A DNA stretch of 64,000 nt from Chitinophaga parva (GCF_003071345.1 NZ_QCYK01000002.1:1488001-1552000); one strand, 5' to 3'; numbered from the stretch's first letter, positions 45,171-53,712 are shown. The notes: generated from the sequence alone by a model not told the origin. A program made the numbers and translations.

Positions 45171-45218
45171 TAAAAGTAGATTGATAGAGCAGCGAAGTCA
45201 ATCATTAAAAAGATGATT
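45171..45218 (-). promoter_or_regulatory. Duplicated promoter/operator, copy A
   Basis: Read on the minus strand: AATCAT-N7-ATGATT palindrome (45218-45200), TTG at 45201-45199, 20 bp, then TACTTTTA at 45178-45171, close to TAnnTTTG. The same elements with the same 15-bp variable core occur at 47899-47947. It lies just upstream of the degenerate TPR gene. Confidence 0.6.
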
Positions 45219-45240
45219 TATCAATTTCCTGTAAAACCAA

Positions 45241-46497
45241 TTAATTATGCGGTGTAAAACTTCTGTTCAACCGGTAAAATATATTATTGTTGATGATAAA
45301 GCCGGGATTATCTACCGCAGTAGGATTTGCATCTAACACCGGCGTAAATGAAACTTGTAATTTTCTTCCGCTTTGCGTTGAGAGAATCAGTGAAAAATTG
45401 ATAATCTCATAAGTGCCTTTCCCAATAGCATAGTCATCGCCATAGGTGATATTGCTAAATGCTATTCCTTCATTAATATACGTGCCATCCTTTTTAAAAA
45501 ATATGATAGGGCGTTTATTGGGGTCTATTTGTTTTGAGATAACATCAGTCTTGCCGTTGTAATAAGAAAGTTCCGGCGAATAGGCGCCATCAAAACGCAA
45601 GCCATCTACGGGTTTTATTTTTTTATACACGCTGCTTTTTGAGTTGAGATACCTGCTCATGGAAGTGGCGTTGATTTTGTATAACTCCATTTTTCCGTAT
45701 TTGTCATTAACAAGGCTCAGCATATTTCCTTTATCAGTTACATTCCCCCAACTGTCATGCTGGTTACTATTTTCCGGCGTTACACCATTCAGGCCTTTTT
45801 CGGGCATGTAATAAAGGCTTTTACCATTGGGAGATAACACTACCGTATTTAATTTAGTAGTTGCCAGTGTGCCTGTTTCAAGACTGGGGCAATTACATTC
45901 CCACACTTCGTATTTAATATTACCTGATGGTGCAGATGCGTCTGTTTTGGTGCTAACAGTATTTTCTTTATCCGGGTCCTTTATTTCTTTTTGGCTTTTA
46001 TCGTCAGTCTTAATCTCTCTCGCCACATCTACCGATGCAATAAAACTTTCAATATCGGGCTTGTATATGTCTGCATTTGACTGAACAACAATATTCTGCA
46101 TTATGTTTTCACCACTAAAATTGCTGACCAGCAACATCGTGCTCACGCCATTGTTATTATACATTTTTGTACCCAAGAGAAGGTCCCATCCTTTTAGCTT
46201 TGCCTGGGGTTGCAGGTTGGCGGCATCTGGCACATTAAAAGCCGGCTGAACCATTTTCTTCCAGAAGAAGTCGAAATTAGCCTGAGAGCCGCCCTGATCT
46301 GGCAGTGTTTTGTAAATTATAAACTTGCAGTAGGCACCTGTTTTACTATCTTGTTTAAAGTAGGTTAACAGGTTGTCGTTCTTAACCAGCTGGTAACCCG
46401 AAGGCACTGTATAAGTGACAATACCGAAATTATTTTTTTGAGCAAAAGATACTGATGTTGCTAAAAGCAATAGGAGTGAGGAAAATAACTTTCTCAT
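45241..46497 (-). CDS. Secreted protein of unknown function, two-domain
   Basis: 418 residues with signal peptide MRKLFSSLLLLLATSVSFAQ. The first 160 residues (FGIVTYTVPSGYQLVKNDNL ... FIASVDVAR) have the layout of Bacteroidota stress- or PsbP-like domains; a Lys/Asp/Ser-rich linker follows; the last 220 residues look beta-rich and end with an RKLQVSFTPV segment that may form a lipocalin-like barrel. No catalytic motif was found. It follows the 444-residue repeat lipoprotein gene by 27 bp and is probably co-transcribed with it. Confidence 0.75.
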   Translation of the reverse strand: MRKLFSSLLLLLATSVSFAQKNNFGIVTYTVPSGYQLVKNDNLLTYFKQDSKTGAYCKFIIYKTLPDQGGSQANFDFFWKKMVQPAFNVPDAANLQPQAKLKGWDLLLGTKMYNNNGVSTMLLVSNFSGENIMQNIVVQSNADIYKPDIESFIASVDVAREIKTDDKSQKEIKDPDKENTVSTKTDASAPSGNIKYEVWECNCPSLETGTLATTKLNTVVLSPNGKSLYYMPEKGLNGVTPENSNQHDSWGNVTDKGNMLSLVNDKYGKMELYKINATSMSRYLNSKSSVYKKIKPVDGLRFDGAYSPELSYYNGKTDVISKQIDPNKRPIIFFKKDGTYINEGIAFSNITYGDDYAIGKGTYEIINFSLILSTQSGRKLQVSFTPVLDANPTAVDNPGFIINNNIFYRLNRSFTPHN

Positions 46498-46524
46498 TGG
46501 TATGTTTTTAATTGCCTGTTTTAT

Positions 46525-47859
46525 CTATCGCACAACTATGGCATTGCCTGATGAATTGAGTACAGCATTGCCTAAATTGACAGCCACTCCGTTTTTCCAG
46601 TATTTAGCTACATTATAGGAGCCGTTGTTTTCCCACCCCGATACATACACATCATTGCCAAAAACAACGATGCCCGTAGCACCAGACGATACCGTTGATA
46701 ATTTTACTTCCACCCCGTTCTTCCAGTATTTAGCAAAAGATGGCCCGCCGCCATAATAATCCTCCTGTTCATATCCAGCCACATATACATCATTTCCCGC
46801 TACGAAAACAGCTGTTGCCACGCCAACCGAAGCAGTGCCTGCGGTTAATGTTGCAGCAGTTTCGTTTTTCCAGATAGTAGCCATTGCCAACCCGGTTGTT
46901 GCATTGTTTTGGTTGCCTGCCACATATTTATCGCTTCCACTAACGAAAACAGCATTGGCAAAGCAATGCTTATCGTTATTAGGTATGGTATTGGCCGGTA
47001 TTATTCCGTTTGTAAATTCCCAGGGAGAAAATTGTCCTTGTGAGTTGCGGTAGCTTCCAACGGCATAAACATTGTTGTTATTTACATAAATACCTGTGCA
47101 AGAGCCATTACCCGTAACAATTTGTGATATAATGGGGTCATTGACATTTATGGTTGTACCTGCTCCGTTTTTCCAATATCTGGGCAGGTCGAACCCGTTG
47201 ATGATTTCCCAGCCGCCAACATGCACATCGTTGCCATTTACAGAAATGCTATTGGCAGCGGATTCGTTGGTGCCAAGCGTGGTCTTAGTGCCGTTTTTCC
47301 AGTAGTTGGCCAATTGTAAATTATTGATTCTTTCTCTTCCCGCTGCATACACATCATTGCCATTTACAAATATGGAATTCAATGCGGATTCTTCTGTGCT
47401 CAGCGTAACAGCAATATTGTTTTTCCAATAGGTAGCTAGAGAGCGAGCGCTATTATTCTGTGAGCCGGCTACAAATATATCGGGCACATAAGTAATGTTG
47501 CCGCCACTTGCAGTTTGGGTGCCTGTTTTTATTTTTACTTCGCCAGTAACTGCTCCAAGGGCCGGAACGATTACCTTCAATTGTGTAGCCGTGGCTGTCT
47601 GTACACGGGTTGCCATTTCATTAATGGTAACGGTATTATTAAGTGCTGTAGCGGAAAAATTACTACCGGTGATGATAAGCGTGTCGCCATAGTGCAACGT
47701 GGTGTTAGATAAAGCGCTTATTTTAAGCGTAGTGTCTGGCGATGTTGGGTTATTATTGGGAATGCCATTGTCTTTTTTGCAGGAAGACAATGCAAGCAGG
47801 AATAGCGAAAAAGTTATATTGATTGCTATTCTAGAGGTATTGTATTTTGTTGTTTTCAT
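46525..47859 (-). CDS. Lipoprotein with IPT/TIG domain and seven WKNG repeats (predicted beta-propeller)
   Basis: 444 residues; lipobox ALSSCKKD. Residues about 42-130 form an IPT/TIG domain (YGDTLIITGSNFSATALNNTVTI in pieces). Then come seven units of about 40 residues with the pattern (V/I)-F-V-x-G-N-D-V-Y-V-A-G near one end and A-x-Y-W-K-N-G near the other. The first unit begins with DIFVAGSQ and the last ends after GNAIVV, as in a propeller closed by strands from both termini. Surface binding is likely; the ligand is unknown. It lies behind copy B of the duplicated promoter. Confidence 0.78.
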   Translation of the reverse strand: MKTTKYNTSRIAINITFSLFLLALSSCKKDNGIPNNNPTSPDTTLKISALSNTTLHYGDTLIITGSNFSATALNNTVTINEMATRVQTATATQLKVIVPALGAVTGEVKIKTGTQTASGGNITYVPDIFVAGSQNNSARSLATYWKNNIAVTLSTEESALNSIFVNGNDVYAAGRERINNLQLANYWKNGTKTTLGTNESAANSISVNGNDVHVGGWEIINGFDLPRYWKNGAGTTINVNDPIISQIVTGNGSCTGIYVNNNNVYAVGSYRNSQGQFSPWEFTNGIIPANTIPNNDKHCFANAVFVSGSDKYVAGNQNNATTGLAMATIWKNETAATLTAGTASVGVATAVFVAGNDVYVAGYEQEDYYGGGPSFAKYWKNGVEVKLSTVSSGATGIVVFGNDVYVSGWENNGSYNVAKYWKNGVAVNLGNAVLNSSGNAIVVR

Positions 47860-47898
47860 ACCGATTGAAACTTTTTATTTTGAAAAAAATATATGGTA

Positions 47899-47947
47899 TA
47901 AAAGTAGATTGGCCTGAAGACCGTGGCAATCATTAAAAAAGATGATT
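47899..47947 (-). promoter_or_regulatory. Duplicated promoter/operator, copy B
   Basis: Minus strand: AATCAT-N8-ATGATT palindrome (47947-47928), TTG, 20 bp, then TACTTTTA at 47906-47899. It is identical to copy A in both flanks and differs only in the 15-bp core and one extra base in the A-run. It precedes the WKNG-repeat lipoprotein gene by 40 bp. Confidence 0.6.
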
Positions 47948-47972
47948 TTTGAAAAAATCCAAAAAGGCATAA

Positions 47973-48487
47973 TTTACAGGGAGCATATCTTCAGGAAGGC
48001 GCGCAAAATATCGGTATTATCATTGTCTAAGTAGCAGGTGTAAAGGCCGCGTCAGGGCTGATGTTCTTGATAGCGAGTATGAAAACCTCTTAAAGAGAAT
48101 AACACTTAGGCCAGAAGTGCTTTTGGAGGATATTTCAAAACAAGAATTGTTAATATCTAAAGGGAGAAGCCACTTCCTCCGGAACAAAATTGAATTCGAT
48201 GATTTTAGTGCGCTAAAAAGGGATATAAAGAGATGTTGGAGTTTCTCAATTACCAATTGTTGGCAGTAGACAAGAGATTAGCCGGTTGCCAAACACCAAA
48301 CGACATTGAAGATATGAAGCGGAGGGAGAATAGCATTTTTGAATGATATAAAAATCAAGATGTAGCAGGCAAACGTTACATCATCGATTTATTTACACCG
48401 ATTTCGATCAATTCCATCACAAAGGAATTAGGTCCCCTACAAATAAATCCAGCACTATCAATGATAACTTCTTGTAACGGGCAGTAG
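47973..48487 (+). pseudogene. Decayed serine recombinase, C-terminal part
   Basis: In one frame the plus strand encodes FTGSISSGRRAKYRYYHC followed by CKGRVRADVLDSEYENLLKRI, which is the zinc-ribbon end of large serine recombinases (LTGS..SKG..KYYYYHC). Near 48236 the frame changes and continues as KEMLEFLNYQLLAVDKRLAG, then again to KRYIIDLFTPISINSITKELG, ending at 48487. The N-terminal resolvase domain is gone. It marks past insertion of a mobile element at the edge of the AT-rich region. Confidence 0.6.
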
Positions 48488-48512
48488 CTTTTTATTTCTA
48501 GAACAATAATCC

Positions 48513-48740
48513 ATGTGCAACTCTCACATAAAAAAACTGATTTTTTCTGATCGAAAAGTTCCCACTGATCAGACCATTAAAGTTTTAAGAAAGAATGGTA
48601 TTGATGCGAATGAAAAGCAAGCCAAAGTCATATTGGATTTTCTCTACTTCCTTGCTAAAATGTATCGTGGCCGGGCTTCCAATGCGCCATCTGATAGTAT
48701 TACCCCTGGAAAGGAAATCGAACACAAAATCGTTATTTGA
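48513..48740 (+). CDS. Small hypothetical protein next to the recombinase remnant
   Basis: 75 residues. The centre, TIKVLRKNGIDANEKQAKVILDFLYFLAKMYRG, is a helical pair that I recall from small proteins encoded beside recombinases in Bacteroidota mobile elements, but I cannot name the family. Intact frame and position just after the decayed recombinase suggest a leftover of the same element. Confidence 0.5.
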   Translation: MCNSHIKKLIFSDRKVPTDQTIKVLRKNGIDANEKQAKVILDFLYFLAKMYRGRASNAPSDSITPGKEIEHKIVI

Positions 48741-48865
48741 GATGCTTATTAGCTCACCCGGTTAATTGCCGCGAAATAAATCACATGTTTCACAAAAATA
48801 TCGAACCGCTTCTATGGCTAAAAAACAGGCCCTTAAATTATTGTAGGACAATAGGTTACTAGCAA

Positions 48866-48900
48866 TAAAAAAGGAGACAATCAAAACTGATCGTCTCCTT
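48866..48900 (-). terminator. Rho-independent terminator of the tRNA-Lys gene
   Basis: On the minus strand AAGGAGAC pairs with GTCTCCTT around an inner GATCA/TGATT stem, followed by TTTTTATT. It begins 3 bp after the tRNA 3' end. Confidence 0.88.
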
Positions 48901-48903
48901 AAG

Positions 48904-48976
48904 TGAACCGGTTGGGACTCGAACCCAAGACCCATACATTAAAAGTGTATTGCTCTACCAACTGAGCTACCGATTC
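48904..48976 (-). tRNA. tRNA-Lys (anticodon UUU)
   Basis: A 73-base cloverleaf on the minus strand. The acceptor stem pairs GAATCGG with CCGGTTC (one G-T pair), the D arm has AGCTCAGTTGGTAGAGC, the anticodon stem ATACA/TGTAT holds the loop CTTTTAA with TTT, and the T arm has GGTTCGAGTCC. The discriminator base is A and CCA is not encoded. It divides the AT-rich region (at its 3' side) from core-like genes. Confidence 0.95.
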
Positions 48977-49160
48977 CTATGCGGGTTGTGCGGTTAAGCG
49001 GGTGCAAAAATAGGAATTATTTATTTCCTTCCAAATAATTCTAAAACTTTTTTCATTACACCTCATTCCTGCACCGCACATCCCCCCTCAAATCCCACGC
49101 CACAGCCCATTCCCGCCACCACAACTTTTTTCCGTAATTTCGTACCAGGTACAAAACCAT

Positions 49161-49910
49161 ATGGACAAAAGCGTTAATAAATACATCAGTGATACCGGTT
49201 TTTGCAGCCGCCGGGAGGCTGATAAATACATAGAACAAGGCCGTGTTACCATCAACGATAACATAGCGATGAAGGGGAACCGCGTGGAAGAAGGCGACAT
49301 CGTGGAAATAGACGGGGAACCCCTCAAAAAAAAGAAAGCCACCGTCTACATCGCCCTCAATAAACCCAAGGGCATCACTTGCACCACCGACCAGAAAGAC
49401 AAGACCAATATCGTGGACTATGTGAACTTCAATACCCGCATTTTCCCCATCGGCCGGCTGGACAAGCTCTCTGAAGGGCTCATCTTCCTCACCAACGATG
49501 GCGACATTGTAAACAAGATACTGCGCGCCGGCAATCAGCACGAAAAGGAATATGTAGTAACGGTAGACAAACCCATCACACCGGACTTTATCAGGAACAT
49601 GCGCAGCGGCGTGCGCATCCTGGGCACTTATACCAAACCTTGCTTTGTGCAACAGGAAGGGCCCCTGCAATTCCGCATCATCCTCATCCAGGGCCTCAAC
49701 CGCCAGATCCGCCGCATGTGCGAAGCCCTGGGCTACCAGGTGAAGACACTGCGCCGCACGCGCATTATGCACCTCACCCTCAAAGACCTGGCGCCCGGCA
49801 AATGGCGCTTCTTCACAAAAGACGAGATCAACACCCTCAATGCCATGGTGGCCAACAGCAGCAAGACCGACAAAGGCAGCAGCGCCCCCACGGATGGCAT
49901 GGATGAATAA
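49161..49910 (+). CDS. rluF: 23S rRNA pseudouridine synthase RluF
   Basis: 249 residues with an N-terminal S4 RNA-binding domain (VNKYISDTGFCSRREADKYIEQGRVTIN) and an RsuA-type catalytic domain with the active Asp in IGRLDKLSEGL and the motif GLNRQIRRMCEALGYQVKTLRRTRI. RluF makes pseudouridine at 2604 (E. coli numbering) of 23S rRNA; RsuA/RluB-type specificity is the alternative. GNAT and MarR genes follow within 12 bp, suggesting an operon. Confidence 0.88.
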   Translation: MDKSVNKYISDTGFCSRREADKYIEQGRVTINDNIAMKGNRVEEGDIVEIDGEPLKKKKATVYIALNKPKGITCTTDQKDKTNIVDYVNFNTRIFPIGRLDKLSEGLIFLTNDGDIVNKILRAGNQHEKEYVVTVDKPITPDFIRNMRSGVRILGTYTKPCFVQQEGPLQFRIILIQGLNRQIRRMCEALGYQVKTLRRTRIMHLTLKDLAPGKWRFFTKDEINTLNAMVANSSKTDKGSSAPTDGMDE

Positions 49911-49916
49911 AAGCAT

Positions 49917-50444
49917 ATGGATCACCTGCCCGTCACTTCCCGCCTGGCCCTGCGCCCATTTACCCTGGCAGACGATGCCTTTATCTATCGCCTGTTGAAT
50001 ACCCCTACCTGGCTGCAATTCATTGGCGACCGCCATATCATAGACCTGGCTGCGGCCCGCCATTACCTGCAGCACGGGCCTTTACAGAGCTACCGCGTGA
50101 ACGGTTTTGGCCCCTGGCTGGTAACCCTGCGGGACACAGGTGCGCCTATCGGCATGTGTGGATTTTTCCAGCGCCCTTTCCTGGATGCCCCGGATGCAGG
50201 CCTGGCCTTCCTGCCGGAGTATGAAGGGCAGGGCTATGCCAGCGAAGCCCTGCGCGCCTGCATGGACTATGCTTTTGACGCTATGGGTGCCCATCGGGTA
50301 TATGCGTTCACGTTGCCCGTTAACCTGCGCTGCATGCGCCTGCTGCAAGCTATCGGCTTCCACTACCAGGAAATGATCCGGCCCCCGGGCGAGGCCCACG
50401 CGCTCATGCTGTACGCCATACAGCGCACCCCTGCAGAAATTTAA
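49917..50444 (+). CDS. GNAT family N-acetyltransferase (RimJ-like)
   Basis: 175 residues with the RimJ/RimL layout: TSRLALRPFTLADDAFIYRLLN at the start, the acetyl-CoA loop EYEGQGYASEALRACMDYAF (about residues 100-119) and AHRVYAFTLPVNLRCMRLLQAIGF. It transfers an acetyl group to an amine of a protein or small molecule. It is 6 bp after rluF. Confidence 0.9.
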   Translation: MDHLPVTSRLALRPFTLADDAFIYRLLNTPTWLQFIGDRHIIDLAAARHYLQHGPLQSYRVNGFGPWLVTLRDTGAPIGMCGFFQRPFLDAPDAGLAFLPEYEGQGYASEALRACMDYAFDAMGAHRVYAFTLPVNLRCMRLLQAIGFHYQEMIRPPGEAHALMLYAIQRTPAEI

Positions 50445-50456
50445 TATCTTCATGGC

Positions 50457-50945
50457 ATGAACGTCATTGACCAATCCGGCATACTCGCTATCTCTACCCG
50501 GCTGCAACGCCTGGCTGACCAGATCCGTAAAGAAGGGCAGGAGGTGTACCGGTTGCATGGCATCGACTTTGAGCCCAAATGGTTCCCGGTCATTTACACC
50601 CTCCATCATAAACCCCTGCTCAGCGTAGTGGAAATTGCCAACGAGATCGGCTACGCCCACCCCTCCACCATCAGTCTCCTCAAGGAACTGGAGGCTAAAA
50701 AGCTCATCCAGTCACGCAAAGACAAAACAGATACCCGCAAGCGCATGATACAGCTCTCGGACAAAGGCCGGCAGCTGGTAACCCGCATGCTGCCGGTGTG
50801 GAGCCTCATTGCGGAAGCCATTACTGACATGACAAACACGTCCAATAACCTCCTCAAGGCCATTGGTGAAGTGGAACTGCAAATGGAGCAGCATAGTTTC
50901 CTGGACAGGGCCAAAGCGTTAATGGACGCAAAAAAAAGCGTATAG
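50457..50945 (+). CDS. MarR family transcriptional regulator
   Basis: 162 residues. The winged helix is seen as SVVEIANEIGYAHPSTISLLKELEAKKLIQSRKDKTDTRKRMIQLSDKG (in pieces about residues 60-108). The long N-terminal helix LQRLADQIRKEGQEVYR is usual for the family. It follows the GNAT gene by 12 bp; the acetyltransferase is the likely nearest target. Confidence 0.9.
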   Translation: MNVIDQSGILAISTRLQRLADQIRKEGQEVYRLHGIDFEPKWFPVIYTLHHKPLLSVVEIANEIGYAHPSTISLLKELEAKKLIQSRKDKTDTRKRMIQLSDKGRQLVTRMLPVWSLIAEAITDMTNTSNNLLKAIGEVELQMEQHSFLDRAKALMDAKKSV

Positions 50946-50969
50946 CCGGCTACGTTAGTACATGCAATG

Positions 50970-51440
50970 TCAGCGCAGTGGTAGTTTGCAGGCCACGGGG
51001 GACAGTGTGATGGCAAATGCACTGGTGTCCGTAAGCATTTCCCGGCCGGTAGCTGGGTCATAACTGTAGCGTTGCTCTACCAGTTTATCCTCATAAAGTT
51101 TGAAATTGGCTGGCAGGCTGTCTGCCATGCCTTCCTGTGCATAGTACCACCAGGTTTCCACCAGGTTGCCGCGCACGTGGCCCCGGAGCACACCGGCCCG
51201 GGTATCTTTTTCCGCACGTTTTACCACCATGACGCCGGTCACCAGGGTGTCATGGATCACCAGGTGCACGGTGGTGGTGTCCTGGTTGGCCGTGCCTTCC
51301 AGGAGCTGGTAGCATTTGTCGCTGTGAAATGGGGTGGCCAGGAGGGAATCTGTACCGGAGCTCCGGTGATTGGTCGTGTTGGTATGGCACGCCACAAGCG
51401 CCATCAGCAACAAACCGCTGTATACTGTTTTCCCATACAT
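50970..51440 (-). CDS. Small lipoprotein of unknown function
   Basis: 156 residues from ATG 51440, which starts a signal peptide with lipobox LMALVACHT. The body is beta-rich (TTVHLVIHDTLVTGVMVVKRAEKDTRAGVLRGHVRGNLVETWWYY in pieces), like the lipoproteins that carry an up-and-down sheet reporting on cell-surface stress in Bacteroidota. Convergent to the MarR gene. The 308-bp stretch on its other side, up to RluE, holds divergent promoters but no gene. Confidence 0.7.
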   Translation of the reverse strand: MYGKTVYSGLLLMALVACHTNTTNHRSSGTDSLLATPFHSDKCYQLLEGTANQDTTTVHLVIHDTLVTGVMVVKRAEKDTRAGVLRGHVRGNLVETWWYYAQEGMADSLPANFKLYEDKLVEQRYSYDPATGREMLTDTSAFAITLSPVACKLPLR

Positions 51441-51748
51441 GGTGATAGGTTTGCTATCCGCCCGCAAAACCGATGCCATGGGCTGAAAAGCACAGGGGGG
51501 GCGCCAATGGGGATCTTGCGCAAAAGGAACAATAGGGCGTTTATGCAAGTGTTTAGCCCACCACGAATGATGCAGCTGTGTAGTAGCGGCTCAATTGGCA
51601 GGTGAAGATTTATTGCTGAAAATATTTTATAGCCGTTAATTACAGAGGTGTAAATAAAATTCGGGATAATGTACAAGTTTAATGGCTGAAGAGTGGCCGT
51701 GGTAAAGCTTTTCGGAGGATCGGATTTTTAAGCGTATTTTTGTGCGCT

Positions 51749-52393
51749 ATGCAGCACGCGCACCGTTACTTTATGATCAATAAGCCTTATGGCATGCTTT
51801 CACAGTTTGTAACACGCTTTGAAGGAGAGCAGCATTTGCCTATGCTGGGAGCGCTGAACTTTGCATTCCCGGAAGGTACGCACGCGGTGGGCCGGCTGGA
51901 CAAGGAATCGGAAGGCCTGTTGTTACTCACCACTAATGCAAAGGTGACGCGCCTGCTCTTCTTAAGCAAGGTGCCCCATGCACGTACTTACCTGGTGAAG
52001 GTGAAAAATAAAATAACGGCGGATAAACTGGAATTGCTGCGGAGTGGCGTGCCTATACAGGTGAAAGGTGGGGAATATTATAAGACCACACCCTGCCAGG
52101 CAGAGATCGTGGAAAAGCCTGCAGGCTTGTTTGAACGGCCGGGGGAGCCGGATGATTATGGCAAAAGCTCCTGGCTCCTCATCACACTCACCGAAGGAAA
52201 GTTTCACCAGATCCGTAAAATGGTGCAGTATGTCAGACATCCCTGCCTGCGGCTGGTACGCATTTCCATTGAAGACCTGGCCTTGGGAGAAATAGCCCCC
52301 GGTGAGGTGCATGAAATCGATGAGGAGACCTTTTTTATGAAACTGAAGCTTGAAGGGGGGCGGCAAGCGGCGCCTCCACGGTATAATGGCTGA
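51749..52393 (+). CDS. rluE: 23S rRNA pseudouridine synthase, RluE-like
   Basis: 214 residues from ATG 51749. It lacks the S4 domain and consists of the catalytic domain alone with the active Asp in VGRLDKESEGLLLLT and the late motif TEGKFHQIRKMVQYVRHPCLRLVRI, as in RluE (position 2457 in E. coli). TATTTTTG at 51735-51742 matches the -7 consensus and would give an almost leaderless message. Its 3' end overlaps the convergent unknown gene by 59 bp. Confidence 0.87.
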   Translation: MQHAHRYFMINKPYGMLSQFVTRFEGEQHLPMLGALNFAFPEGTHAVGRLDKESEGLLLLTTNAKVTRLLFLSKVPHARTYLVKVKNKITADKLELLRSGVPIQVKGGEYYKTTPCQAEIVEKPAGLFERPGEPDDYGKSSWLLITLTEGKFHQIRKMVQYVRHPCLRLVRISIEDLALGEIAPGEVHEIDEETFFMKLKLEGGRQAAPPRYNG

Positions 52394-52859
52394 TGGATAC
52401 CCCCATGCGCAGCCTGAGCGTGAACGTGTGCTCCGGCAGTTCCGGCACGGCCAGGATGAGATGGTCGCCTATGTGCCCGTGCAGCAGGAACAAGGGGGTG
52501 TGATAATGCAGCGCCACCTTGTGCTGCGTGGCATCGCGCAGGTCTGATGCAATAAGCTGTAACGCTGCTCCTTCAAAAGGCAGGGGCTTTTCCAGCATAT
52601 CGCACACATGCGGCATCTTCTTATCCAGCAGCTCCAGGTAAGGCGCTGCCGCAAGGTAAAGCTTGTAATGCAGTGAATTAGCACGTCCATCATTACCGGC
52701 CATTTCCCGGAAAGTATAGAACCTGCCCTGCGGGTTATAGACCTGCGATTTTAACTGAAACTCCGCAAAAGTGGCGGCCAGCACCTGTTTGGCAAAGATA
52801 CCGGAGCTGGTCGCATCGAGGACCTGGCGGCAGGTAAGGCGGATCTGTGCATTGTTCAT
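52335..52859 (-). CDS. Uncharacterised protein
   Basis: 174 residues without signal peptide or membrane helix. I do not recognise it. Features are an N-terminal helix pair (ATSSGIFAKQVLAATFAEF), FYTFREMAG, and a beta-rich C-terminal half (HKVALHYHTPLFLLHG, TFTLRLRMGVSISHYTV). Codon use resembles the neighbours, so it is probably a real gene even though its end overlaps RluE. Confidence 0.6.
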   Translation of the reverse strand: MNNAQIRLTCRQVLDATSSGIFAKQVLAATFAEFQLKSQVYNPQGRFYTFREMAGNDGRANSLHYKLYLAAAPYLELLDKKMPHVCDMLEKPLPFEGAALQLIASDLRDATQHKVALHYHTPLFLLHGHIGDHLILAVPELPEHTFTLRLRMGVSISHYTVEAPLAAPLQASVS

Positions 52860-53031
52860 CGGATACTGCTTTTGTTAACGATAGTTCCCTGTAAAGACCA
52901 GAGAGATGGTCATCTTTCTTTCCATGCCGCAATCATTCGCCTGCAGAACGGGTGGATATTGCAAATATTACAAGCATGCAGCGAAGTACATAGCAGGTTG
53001 CGGTAAGCTGTAAAATTGTTGCGGCGAAAAC

Positions 53032-53712
53032 CTAGCGGGAGAAGAGTTTGAAGAATTGCTCTTCATAATTACTGCCAATAGGGATCTGCATGCTGCCCAG
53101 CTGGATGGTCTTGTTGCGCACATGCTCCACGCGGTGCAGGGGCACAATGTAAGAGCGGTGTACCCGTACAAAAGCAGGCGGCAGCTTTTCCTGCATGGCC
53201 TTCATGGTCATGCGGGCTATCACGGGCTTTTGCTGGTGCAGGTAGATCTTCAGGTAATCATCCAGGGCTTCAATGTAAAGGATGTCTGCGGTATCCACTT
53301 TCAGCAGGCTGTAATCCACGCGGATAAAGAGGGCAGAGTGGTCCGTTTGCTGCTGGAACTTGTAGTAATCACGGGCCTTTTGCACGGCCTGCGTAAAGCG
53401 CTCAAAGGAGAAGGGCTTCAGCAGGTAGTCCACCGCATTTACATTAAAGCCTTCCACTGCATATTCACTGTAAGCCGTGGTAAAGATCACCATGGCCTGC
53501 TGGGGCAGCGATTTGTAAAAGTCTATCCCCGAAATGGCCGGCATTTGTATGTCCAGGAAAAGCAGCTCCACGGGGTATTGCTGGATGTAGCGCAAGGCTT
53601 CCCCCGGCTGGTGGAAGGTTTTCACGAGATCAACATAATCCACCTGGTCGCAGAAATTGCGGATCACCTGGAGGGCAGGCAGTTCGTCGTCGAGGGCGAT
53701 GGCTTTTATCAT
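53032..53712 (-). CDS. LytTR-type response regulator
   Basis: 226 residues. The receiver domain has acidic residues at DDE (8-10), phospho-acceptor Asp54 in LFLDIQMP and Lys in LLKPF. A LytTR DNA-binding domain follows (ILYIEALDDYLKIYL, FVRVHRSYIVPLHRVEHV). Its start overlaps the stop of the LytS-type kinase gene by 4 bp; the two form a cognate pair. Confidence 0.93.
   Translation of the reverse strand: MIKAIALDDELPALQVIRNFCDQVDYVDLVKTFHQPGEALRYIQQYPVELLFLDIQMPAISGIDFYKSLPQQAMVIFTTAYSEYAVEGFNVNAVDYLLKPFSFERFTQAVQKARDYYKFQQQTDHSALFIRVDYSLLKVDTADILYIEALDDYLKIYLHQQKPVIARMTMKAMQEKLPPAFVRVHRSYIVPLHRVEHVRNKTIQLGSMQIPIGSNYEEQFFKLFSR

Noticed and set aside
46525..47859. Regular repeats suggesting a CRISPR array or satellite
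   Set aside because: The periodicity is at protein level within an open frame; the DNA units differ in length and sequence.
48020..48256. 78-codon minus-strand frame
   Set aside because: It is opposite the recombinase remnant, whose plus-strand translation has clear family motifs.
48904..48976. Attachment-site repeat of the tRNA-Lys 3' end within the window
   Set aside because: Reading by eye, no second copy of the T-arm to 3'-end sequence was found, so no att pair is claimed.
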